Origin: Chimonanthus salicifolius
Taxonomy: Eukaryota; Streptophyta; Magnoliopsida; Laurales; Calycanthaceae
DNA: 64,000 bases
NCBI GenBank assembly: GCA_013350335.1
Contig: CM023536.1
Span: 45,206,314-45,270,313 of the forward strand
Direction: 5' to 3'
How positions within the stretch are numbered: position 1 is the stretch's first letter; each line of letters opens with the position of its first letter. Below, piece by piece: positions 22,401-34,400 of the stretch. A model generated the notes under the pieces. It was given only the letters and a program-made list of their open reading frames with translations. It did no database searches and was not told the DNA's origin. The translations under genes and the position numbers were made by a program.

Positions 22401-25400
22401 AGTTCTCCATCATCAAAAAAAAATTGTTGAAGGGCTTCATCAGCCTTGTTAAAAGAAGCAAAAAAAGTTTGATATGAAGAAAAAACAACATGATAGGAAA
22501 CAAATCTTTCAATTGGATGATCATTGCAAGTACATCTACCTTTTCTAAGAACAATGGGTATGTCCTTTCTAGAAGATGGAGAACCTGAATTGTTGAGATA
22601 AACAATATGGTGGTATTTTGAGGGGCCCTAGTGCTCCGAGGTGGTTGTTTTGTAAATAACTCATTGTTCACAGAATGTAGAAAAGCGGTATCCTTTATTT
22701 TTATCTTTGCCCGCATTGGTCATCTCCTAGTTTTCCCCTTTGTCAGAGTAAAAGACTATGCTTTGGACTACATAAGCCATGACAATTCTCTGCTATTTAT
22801 GTCTTAATAAAGATGCATAAACAGATTTCAAGGAGGAAGTGGTTTGGTACCAAGAATTTGCGACCTAATCAATTCAAAGTTTGGATAAAGCCAGCTAAAA
22901 GTTCAAATAGATAAATATCCAACATTGTCAACCAATTTCTTATAGAGCACAATGTCCTTGATGCAGCAAAACATAACTTTTTTCAACAGAATCTAACTCT
23001 TGCCAATAACCAGACAAACATGTAAAATTGAATGATAGCCATCACCCCTGATGGATTTGGGTAAAATCTTGATATAACTAATTAAGATGGGCCAAATTAT
23101 CTACTTTGAAGTATAGATCCCTTACCCACAATGTAATCAAATTTTTGTTTAGCCCCCAAAAGAATTTTAGTAGCTCTACAAATACACATGCACACACAAA
23201 CTAGATATGTCAAGTTTAAAAGGAATGCATTACAATTCTTGTAACAAGGAATAATTACCCGATCTGTCTCAAGAAAACAACCTTTCTTAGCTAGTAACCT
23301 GAATATCCTATAGGCATCTTGACCATATCTTTTTTGCACAACCAATTCCACCTATAGTATTAAAATATGTAGCCCAAGTCAGATAATGCAACCAAGAAAA
23401 CCTTGGTTCAAAAAAAAAAATCCAAAAAAATAAAAACTGAAGGGAAAAAATAAAAAATAAGTACCTCATCATGTTTAGAAACTTCAATAATATTTTTCAA
23501 ATCTACAGCAAGGCCAATGCACAGTGTTAAAAGTAGTGAGAATACGATTCTAAGATATTAGACCATTCAAAATTAACAATAATAATTCTAATATACGAGA
23601 GGCATGGTTGAAAAACTGAGAGATGACTTGGCAAGCAGCCAAGTCAACCTGCAGTCACAAGTACTAAAGTAAGTAAGATATAATAAAGTGATGCATGTAA
23701 ATTAGCTGAGTTTTCCCCTTCTCAAGTTAATATCTTCTAACAATGTTTTTCTAAAAGAAAGAAGAAAAAGGAAAAAGAAGTTGTTTCGGTGCCCACTCTT
23801 TCACCATTTGGAATTTGTAACAAGAAATAGAAGAGTCAAGCACTTAAGCTGTGCAAGTCTCCATTAAGAAGCAGCAGCACAGGTCTCTAGCTCACCTAAA
23901 GAGAAATTTGCAGCCTAAGCATGAAGCCAATAGCTCCTTGGCACAATGAGATACAAAATAATCCTAAATGTAATGTACTCAACCTGGGTGTGGAATTACT
24001 TTAGCATGATGAAATTGAAAACATTTAGGATCTGTTTTTTCCTTTTTATCGCATCTATAGGGACCTGCGCACAATTGTCTACACGGACATCATTTCCTTC
24101 ATCTCATTTCCATATAGAAGATACACACATATAGGCCTGTTCATAGACCCAACCCGACGGAAGCCCAGCTTGAACCAATCACAAATGGGCTTGAATAAAA
24201 GTAATAATCCCAATGGGCCGGGCTCGAGCTAATTTTCTATCTAGTGAAGCCACTGGGCTTTTCAGCCCATTTAGCCATATATGTGTGTGTACACCAGATT
24301 CATTTTCCATTATTTTAAAATTTTATGTGAAAATTCATCAAAAAGCTAACCATTGAGGTTGTGATTAGACTTCATGAACTATAAATGAACCAAAACCCGA
24401 AGGCATTGGAGTGATAGCAAGGAACCCACCTCACAAAGCGGGAGTCCTGAACTCGATTCCTACTCCACCCCAAGGGGACACTCACCGTATAGTTATCCAG
24501 TGTATGTGGGTAGGAAGGCTTGCACATGCCCCAAGGAGTAGTTGGTTGCTTTATGAGGCCTGGACGCCTTGGTCATAAAAGAAAAAAAAACTATAAGTGA
24601 ACAGAATTTTAGCCCAAAACTTAATTTCTAACCACTTGATCTTAGTAGTAAAAAATCACCAAGCGTCAATTTTGACCACAGATCAAGTAGTTAGAAAACG
24701 AATTTTATACTGCAATTTGATTCACTTGTAGGTCCATTATGTCTAGTTCTAATCTGAATGGTTAAATTTTAGTAGGATCAAACGAGCAGGCCTAGGCTTC
24801 ATACTTTTCCAAACGGATGGGCTTGGGCTTTAGACTAGAAAGGCCCAACGAGCTACAGGCAGGATCGGGCTTTTATATATCTAAACAGGTCAAGCTGAGA
24901 CGGATGAAAGTCCAGCCCATGAACAGGTCCAATTCTTTGATTTCAAGGTGTCATGTGTTTCAGTTGTACCGCAAAGGAGCTGAAAGAATTTTACCATTTT
25001 TCTTTATTTGGGAAGTCTTGCAGTCGATGGATCACACGTTATTATGTGACTTCACTTTTTTTCTTTTTTGCTATAGAAAGAGATTTGTAATTTATTAACT
25101 GTCTTTCACTGTATGAATGGAGTTTCACTTTGAACTATTTTGATTTGAAATAACAATTAATACACTTGGCACAAAAATACATTTTATCGATAGCATTTTT
25201 GACGTTATTAATGATATCAAATTGTCACAAAGACACAAACATTTTACAAATCATATAAGCTACTTTCCAGATGACCCAAATCCACTCAGTCAAATGATGA
25301 GCCCAACTTGCCTAGATCATGACAATGGTACCAATACTATATAGTCAGGTAAGTCAATTCCAATGTTATAAAATTTTGGATCAAACCATCTTAAGAAAAG

Positions 25401-28400
25401 GTTGTTCAAATATTTTTCATACAAATATGTTGTTCAAACTAAATTTTTTTATGATCATTTTGTTCAAACTAATTACAATTATAAATCACAAAATAGTCCA
25501 ACAATTTAACGTACTAAGTTCCAAACCTTTTAGGGGTTATTAAGAGTCAACCGCCTCAACCGTTTCAAACCATAGGTAATTAAGGGTTTTTGAGAGTTTG
25601 AATTTCAAAAATGTTTTAAAGATAACTGAGGCCCATCAAGTAAAAATCTGGGTTGAATTGGGGTTGAACCGCTAGGAAAGGCAGGTTTTTAAAACACTGG
25701 TGAATTCTAACTCGCAAGCTTTCCAATTATGAATAGTAGACATCTAAATCTTGTTTTCTGGTTTTCAAGAGAAGAATAAATGCAAGGAATAACTCAAGAA
25801 GTACCAATACTATATAGCCCATCTGTCCCTGACACACATGAGTGAGAACCCAGTTGATTGAGGGTAGATCTAACATGCTCTAAGGTCATTTCAAGACCTT
25901 CTGATCTTCCTCTCACTTCTTGCAAAATGGTATCCATGGATAGTGAAACTGCAAAGTGAAGCATCATTTAGAAAGACAGCATAAAATCTCTTATAGAAGG
26001 AGCATGTCGGATGATCTCTTATAAATAAATAAATGTTATACACACACACAAACAGACACGCACACATACAGATGTATGCATACATGCACGTTATGCCATC
26101 TTAAAGAGTCAATGGATGAGAAAATCACCTGACTTTTCTACTTTAACATTTTCTTCAAAGCCTCTAGTTGCTAGTAGCATTGCTTCCAAAACAGTACCAG
26201 CTTTAACATCCATCTTTGATCTCACATTGGCAACACAAGCCTGAGATGAAAATTGATAAAAAATAATAAATAAAAGAAATGATGATGATATTGTTGTTGA
26301 CAATAATGACAATGAGTTGATGACAAAACCATTAAAGGGTTAAAACAAAGAAAAAAGAGTAAAAACTCCACTAGTAGGATGTGGATTTATACAAAGGACC
26401 AGATCAAAAATCAAGAATTACCTATACTCTTATTGGAGATGGAAAGATCTAAATGTGGGTTAGGTGTGGGGCAGAAAGAAATCCTGTTGGAAGATGATAA
26501 AACAATTTAAGGGCCCTGAAGTAACAATCTAATGACACAGGATATTGGTGAAACAGCAACAAAAGTTGATTTCACCCTTTGACCCACTCTTTGGATTCAA
26601 AATCATTACATCCTACATATTCCATGCACGTAGATTTCAATTAATAGTATTTTTGCAGGTTACTACTAATGGGCTTCGGCTCAGGTTATATTACTCGGGA
26701 CAGAATCCTGGCCCAGTCCAATTTTTAGTTGGAGACTTCGTTTTAAACCCAAGACCAACCCCAGCCTAAAGAACTTTGCCCAAGGTCTAGTACCAAAAGC
26801 AGGTTCATGCTGAACTTGAGAACTTCTACTCCTAGACCCAAATCTTTTTGAATTGTCAATCGTTAAAATTTACTCCATTTGAAGCTAGACCAATTATTAG
26901 ATTGATAGTACATTTTACACATGTTTTTAACATCATGGTTATGAGAGGGCAATCCTTTCTCAACCCCCCCGTCTTTCAAAAACATGTCCATTCTTTTCGC
27001 CCTTTTTTTCTGTAAGACCCACTTTTCTTAAATCTTGGTCGCTCATTGACCATAACCCTCCTTGAATTGTAAATTGCCAAATTAATCTCCAACCCTTTTT
27101 AAAAAATGTTAACAGAAAATATATTATTAGGAACCAAGAGAGAGACAAAAGGAGGGAATGTGCCCGAGAAGGGCACAATCTAGAACAAAAGAAGAAGAAA
27201 TACAAGGAAAGAAAAAAAAATCAAAGGGGTAACCCAAAAATAAATTAGGTCTTGAAATCCCAACTTTGCCGAGGAAGTCAACAGCACCATTTGCCAATCT
27301 TCTAACATGAACAAATGCCACATCCAAAAGGCTCTGTGACCACCTAATCTCTCTGATAACCAAGATGAGCTCCCAAGGAGGATCCTTCTACAACCTAAAC
27401 TAGGCCAATAACATACTGACCCCAATCACATGACCCACAAACATAACCACAAAAAGTCAAAACTATACACTAGTAATATATAGACTCAAGATCCCTTACA
27501 CACCACTGCTCATATAAGGACCTTGAGCACCCCAAGGGCCTCATTTACCGCTCCCTCTTCCTCCCTTTCCCCGTTAAATTGGATCCTCACCCACTTTGAT
27601 TTCAAGATGATCTAACCATTAAACTAAGCACACACAAATTTGGATTAAAACATGATTTTTAAGTGATCCCAAATTTGGGCCCCTGAAAACCATAGCTTCT
27701 TTTTAATGGATATTTAAAAACATGGTTTTTACCTTTCAAAAAAGGAAACCTATTCAAGCAAAGACTTTGTCTAACAAACACCGACATGGTCCAAGTAGGT
27801 CGGTGCTCATTGAGGCCCAAGGTGGGCAAGTTGCAACACACACATGATGTTGACTCTGTGTGTGTGTGTGTGTGGAAAGAGATTTTCGCAATCTTTATAA
27901 AGTATTGCAAGCAACCACTTTGGCTTCTCTTGACGATACGCACAATTTTTATTTCTTTTTGTAGAGACAAATTGATGTAGGACACGGAAGCTCTAGTTCC
28001 AACGCACGGTTCCACTACTATTTTTATTTTATTTATTAGATTCTATTTTGTTAATTTCGTTTTAGTGTCCTAAATTAATTAGGAAACCTAATTGCTATTT
28101 TCGTTGGAGTCCTAGTTTAGCAAGGAAGCCAGGTCAATGGCTTTCCTAGTTGAGTATTTGCTATTTTCGTGTGCTTGTTTTCTTATAAATACAGATGGAT
28201 GTAAGAGAGGAATTACACAATGAATATTCAATAAAATTAATCAAAGGCATAGCCTTTTCTTATCTTCTTTGTTTCTTCTTATCACTGCCTAGTTGCAGGC
28301 TGTTCTACATTAATTGGTATCAGAGCCTAGGGTTCTCTGTATCTTTGTTATACAGAGACGTTCCTAATCAGAGACAGGTACCTGCTTTATCAGAGACAAA

Positions 28401-31400
28401 CGTGGTCTCGATCCCATCTTCGCCAAATCTGGGCCTTATCCCAGGTAAGATCTACTTTCGCCGCACCCATCTCTCATCTCCCATCCCAATCCCCATCCTC
28501 CACCCTTTTTCACAAAAACCAAAAAAAAAAAAGCCCACGAAACCCAGAGAAGAAACCATACATTTGTTGCCACTGCCTATACCCCACTGCTTCCGCCTCC
28601 TCTATTTGCCTTCACACCCACCCGAACCTTTCTTCTCCCAACCCTCACCAAATCTACCTCTTGAAGCCTTCCTCTTGAGCTTCCGCCTCTGCTGCTACAC
28701 GATTTTCGCCTACAATTGTTGTCCTCTTTCCCTCTTCAATCTACCCTTTAATCCACCTTCTTCCTCTTCAATTTCTTCCCTTTTTCCCTTCACTACTTTC
28801 CGCCGTTGTTGCTCGATTCCTCTCTATTTCACTACGAATAGGTTTGGCCCCTTCCATCGCCAGATTTCGGTGCAAGCACCTACCTTCTTCTCCGTCCCTC
28901 ATCCAGGTATCAAGATCTCCTCCATTTTCCTTCTCTTTCGCCTCCCCCTCGAGCCTTGATACCCACTTTCCCACCATTCGTTTCCGCCGCAAGCCTCTCG
29001 GTCCTTTTCCTTTTCATTTTACTCGTGTCTTTACCTTTAAGTTGCCCTAAAATCGTCCCCTTTTAACAAACTCCCACGTGCAACGAACTCCTGTAGTCAC
29101 TACTCAAACGTGTGCATCCACCTTGCACGTGTGACCCTTATCTTCCTCAGTTTGCTAGGCACTCCCATCTGTTTCTTTTCCCAAACCTTCATTCCACCAT
29201 GGCTCACCTTGACACTGTTGATCATTTCTCAGTTTGACACCTTTGACCAACATCCAATATCATAAATCGTGGGACCCATCCATTTTACCAAATTTGACCC
29301 AAGTTGACCAGTTTGACCGAGTTCCCTCCATCATTTCAAAGTCGATTTACTGCATGACTTCCTATTGCGACTACTCCAACCGTCATGTCTTCGCTTCTGC
29401 TGCACCCCGATCTGGTTACCCGCATCACATCGACCCGATAGCATCCAACAACAATGGTGTTCACTTTCTCTGCCAATTTGAGTTCAATGACTTTAAATCC
29501 GAGTTTATCTCTAAGTTGCGATCTGAATTTCACAAATTTTTCCAAGAATTCAGAGAACTATTGCTCAATAGAAAATATAGTGCCACGATAAAGGTGAACA
29601 AAATCTCGACATACGTGTCTGCTTCCTCGAGATGCGTGTCGACCCCTCCAAAGGCACCATCGGTGTTCGTGCATACCCCGGCGTCAGACACAAAGTTTAT
29701 GCCTGCTCCTCCGACAAGTCATGACCCCAAAGTCATTGCCCATGTTGGAGACAGCGCCAATTGTGCTGCCGACGCCACAGTCGATGCAACCACCGCATGT
29801 CGATCCACCACCACCATCTCTTATCCTCTCCTTGGAGCCTCGTCCGACAACCACTCAGGACCGTGTGATCACTCCAATGCCTTATGGAGACCCCTTCGCC
29901 ATCAGCTTGGTTCGTCCTTGCTTGAGCCATTTTGTGGTCCTTGGCTTCGTCGTCTCACCACAGGGATATTTTCATCGCCCAAGCATTAAGATCGTACAGT
30001 TCCACCCTTCGTGAATCGCATCTTCGGACTTGGACTCCATCTTTGTTTGGTGCTTTTTGCTTTTGTTGATTTCAACTCAAGGACGAGTTCTTTTCAAGAC
30101 CACGGGACTGATGCAGGACACGGAAGCTCTACTTCCAACGCACGGCTCCACTACTATTTTTATTTCATTTATTAGATTCTATTTTGTTAATTTCGTTTTA
30201 GTGTCATAAATTAATTAGGAAACCTAGTTGTTATTTTCGTTGGAGTCCTAGTTTAGCAAGGAAGCCAAGTCGGTGGCTTTCCTAGTTGAGTATTTGCTAT
30301 TTTCGTGTGCTTGTTTTCTTATAAATACAGATGGATGTAAGAGAGGAATTACACAATGAATATTCAATAAAATTAATGGAAGGCATGACCTTTTCTTATC
30401 TTCTTTATTTCTTCTTATCCCTACGTAGTTGCAGGCTGTTCTACATTACAAATGTAAAAATTCATTAAAATAAGGTTGGTGATGCACACAATAGCTATGA
30501 GAAATCCATCCATTCAAAACTTAACAATCTTGGACTCCAAGGAAAAATATTCTAATTCAAGATATGAGATGTATAACCTATTTAGTTCTTACCAAGGTTT
30601 TAAAGATACTTTTATACAATCCCAATGAGAGAAATAAGCCAATAATCTCTAGATTCCTCCACACCAACACATTGTACACATCTAAGTAACCATCTTGCCT
30701 CAAAATGGTATTTTAGCATTAGTTTCTTTGTTCTATAGGGGAAAACTTACCCATGAAGTTGTGATCTAGAAGGAAAGGAGACATTAGAGAATTTTCACAA
30801 AAATAAGAGTGACCTAAGTCATCATCCTTTATTTTGTTTAATATAAAAGAGACAATTTTAAATTAACATCATTGACACAAAAAATAATACAAAAAAAGGA
30901 TTATCTAAGCATCGTAGTCAAATTAGACGAATTGTTCTATGTCACCACGAGTCAACAATTTTTTTTTTGAAAGGTAACTTTATTAATCACAAAAAGGATA
31001 CAAAAACAGGTAGGCAAGAAAAACCCACCAAAAGAACCCCCAAGCAAAACCCTCCCAAATTACATCAATATGTTTACAATTTCTGTATTTAGCGACAACC
31101 TTTGCCTAGCCAAAGAATCAGCAGTTGAGTTAGCTTACCGAGGAACTCAAGAAATCTTGAAATCAAAAGTAGCAATAGAATGACGAATCTTCTCAATTTT
31201 GTCCAAGTAGAGCCAAGGACAAAAAGGACCCAACGCCCATCCCACCACTATCTTAGAATCACCTTCCACCAAACTCCCTTCAACCTCTAACTCTTCCATC
31301 TCCATTATGCCTCTCCATAACGCAAACAACTCCACCTTGATTACCAACCCATTAGGAAAGGGGCCAGCAAAGGAAATCAAAGTATTTCCTAGCTCATTAG

Positions 31401-34400
31401 AAATAAGCCCTCCATAACCCGCAAGAACAATCTCCCGCATACAACTCCCATCGAAGTTGAGTTTGAGAAGCCCTGCAGATGGAGGAGACCAAGAAACATG
31501 AGGTCGAGAATCCAAATGAAGAGAAGATAAATCCACTAAAGCCCAATCCCTACACACCTCTGAAACAGAAACATCACGGAACTGCATCAAGGCAACCACC
31601 CACCAGGCAGCCTGAAGCTTGATTTTATCCATTGAAAAGAGCTACCAAATATCACAATTTCTTCATTAAACAACTCACACCAAGCTTTGGGAAGACAAAA
31701 AGCAATACCGAACAGCTAAAAGAAATGCTTCCAAATGTGATTAGAGAAACTACAATGAAGCAAGTGGTTAACCGACTCCGCATCAGATAAGCACAATGGG
31801 CAAGCATTAAAAATAAGCATCTTCCTCAACCTCAAATTATCAATAGTCAAATTTTTTTGCAGCCCAACAAGCCAACCAAAAACCTTCACCTTAAATGGAG
31901 AGACCCCCTCCCAAATCATAGGGAGAACAACAGAACATCAACTACCATCAAAAGCTTTTTACAAAAAGACTTTACCGAAAAGATACCTTAAGGATCTAAC
32001 TCCCAAATTCTCCAATCATTTCCATGTCCCACCACAAACACATGCCTCAAGGACTTAGTCAGGTTTTCTAAGAGGCCTGGATATGTTGGACTTCAATAAA
32101 AAAATGTCCCACCACAAACACACTTTCCATTGAGGACATGAGAGACACCCAACCTTCCACCATCCAATCCTCCAACTCTCTACGAAATTATGTGCTCCAA
32201 ACCACCTTATTCTAAAAGATATCATAACAGGCCTTGACCATAGCTTCTTTGTTCGCAGCAAAGGGTAGAGAACTGGGAATGAATGAGCCACTGAGGCATT
32301 ACCCAACCTATTTGTCCAACCAAAATAATATGTTGTCACCTGTGAAGACCCGGTACCTAATATGACAATCAAAAGCTAGCACAATTGAACAAACACCCTT
32401 CCAAAACCCGGAGTCCCACCTCTTAGCAGTTACAATCCGCCACCCACAACCCCGCAACCTATACTTCCTGCAGATAATGTCCTTCCATAAACCTTCCGAA
32501 GAGTCCCCCAACCGCCATAGCCACTTCCACATTAGAGCAGCATCAACCTGACGAATAAGACGAATTCCCAAACCCCATTCCTCCTTACGTTTACAGCCAG
32601 AGACCAACTGACCAAATGAAATTTCCGCTTATCTCTATCGTCATTCCACAAGAATTTTCTCCAAATCCTTTTTAGCTTATCAGCCACTGTAGACGGACAT
32701 TAAAATATACTAAGAAAGTATATTGGAAGTCTAGCCAAAACCGATTTTAGCAAAATGATTCGACCACCGATAGACAGATGTCTACCTTTCCAAGTGGATA
32801 ATCTCCTCTCCATTTTATCAGTGATCTTATCCCAACACGCCTTCCAAGCTTTGCCCTTACAGAGAGAAACCCTGAGATACAAAGATGGGGAAAAAAAAAA
32901 AAAAGCAACCTTACAACCCAACAATGATGCCAACTCCTACACTACCTATACTTCACATTCAATCGCATCAACTCACTTTTATCAAAGTTAATCTTCAACC
33001 CTGAACAAATCTGAAACCACAAAAGCACTGCACGGGCCATCTTCACTAATTCCTCATCCACCTTAAGGAAAATAACAGTATCATCAGCATATTGCAAATG
33101 AGTAATCTCAATATCAGAGTGCACAATACGGAAACCCTGAACCCAACTCTAAGAGCAAACAATACGAAACATGAGATGAAGAGCCTCCGCAACAATGACA
33201 AAAAGGTAAGGAGATAAAGGATCACCCTGGCGGACACCTTTTTCCATCATGAAAAATCTTTAGGACTCCCATTCACCAACACAGACAAATGAGCTGACAA
33301 TAAACATGAGCGCATCCAATTCCACCAACAGTCCTCAAAACCCATTCTCCGCAACACATAATCGAGGAAGGACTAGTCCACATTATCATAAACTTTTTGA
33401 AAGTCCAATTTACAGACCACACCTGCTTCCCCATATAAGAATTTAAAATCCAGACACTCATGAGCTACTACAACCGAATGCACTATTTGCCAACCTTCAA
33501 GGAAAGCACTTTGAGAAGGAGAAATAAGATGAGGAAGAACACCCTTCAACCGATTAGCCAGAATTTTAGTGAAAATCTTATATGGGCTACCAAGCAAGGA
33601 GATAGGACGGAAATCATTTAAAGCAAATGCTTGACGCTTTTTCGAAACCAAAGTAATAAATCCAGCCCCCAATTTTATAGAGATAATGCCTCTCTCAAAG
33701 AACTCCGAGACAAAAGCAAGAACTTCTGGCTGGACCACATCACAAAAAAACTTAAAGAACATAATGGGAAAACCATCTAGACCGGGAGCTTTACCTTCCC
33801 CTAAGTGCCAAACTGCATCTTTCACCTCTGATTCTTCAAATGGGACCTCCAAAGATAATCTATGCTCCTCACCCAACTCTTTGAAAGGAAGCAGGGATGA
33901 GATAGGAAAATCCCTTTTTCGGGCCTCGTAAAGACGCTTGAAATAATGGACAACCTCCTCACAAATCTTTGATCTAGAATCAACTCTTTCCTCTTCCACT
34001 TGGAGAGGAATGGATATAATTCTTTCTTCTAGAACTAGTCATTCGATGAAAAAACTTTGTATTCTTATCCCCCTCTTTCAACCACCAAATTCGAGAACAT
34101 AGCTTCCACTTAATTTCTTCCATAAAAGCTTTCTTTTTAACATTTAACTTAACCTCCTTCCTCCAATTTCAACATATTGTAGGCCCAATTTCAACTTAAA
34201 TCTTGATTTCCAAAGGATGAATCAAGATAAAAGAATTATTGTTTGCCAATCAATAGTGGATCAAAGTCCACAAAGGCCCAAAATGACCAAGTTGGATCTT
34301 TAGACCCTAAGATTCAAAAATCACTCTTTAGGTAGCTCCCACTAAGCAAGTCAGCTTAGATCATCAATCCATCTACTTATTCTTACTCACAAATGGATTC

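Larger units (their letters stand above)
23503..25804. other. RPC3 intron 8
   Basis: 2.3 kb. It holds a hAT-like element with a SINE inside (24131-24933), a second hAT MITE (25361-25699) and otherwise AT-rich sequence with no gene. Confidence 0.6.
27973..30448 (+). mobile_element. Complete non-autonomous LTR retrotransposon, plus strand
   Basis: Two 340-bp LTRs (27973-28312 and 30109-30448) begin TGATG[TC]AGGACACGGAAGC and end GGCTGTTCTACATTA. They are flanked by a perfect CAAAT duplication (27968-27972 and 30449-30453). A primer binding site TTGGTATCAGAGCC follows the 5' LTR. Before the 3' LTR is GGACGAGTTCTTTTCAAGAC, a tail often seen at the 3' end of Ty3-like interiors. The 1.8-kb interior has no reverse transcriptase or integrase. 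It sits in RPC3 intron 6, antisense to the gene. The LTRs are very similar, so insertion was fairly recent. Confidence 0.92.
30961..34175 (-). mobile_element. 5'-truncated LINE (L1 type), minus strand
   Basis: The 3' end is marked by a T run at 30959 (A-tail on the minus strand). In minus-strand order it carries reverse transcriptase (about 34000-32700), a zinc-binding RVT segment (32600-31700) and RNase H (31632-31147). It lacks ORF1 and the endonuclease; homology to the full LINE of intron 4 starts at the RRKE..K region before RT. A short possible target duplication (TCAACAATT at 30952 and TCAACATATT near 34169) is weak. Frames are broken. Sense to RPC3. Confidence 0.85.

Noticed and set aside
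28195..28959. 254-codon plus-strand open frame
   Set aside because: Starts inside the 5' LTR, crosses the primer binding site and then runs through a C/T-rich tract giving Pro/Ser/Phe/Leu text; compositional.
30952..34178. Target duplication for the intron 6 LINE (TCAACAATT / TCAACATATT)
   Set aside because: Only 9-10 bases with an indel next to a T run; too weak to fix the boundaries.
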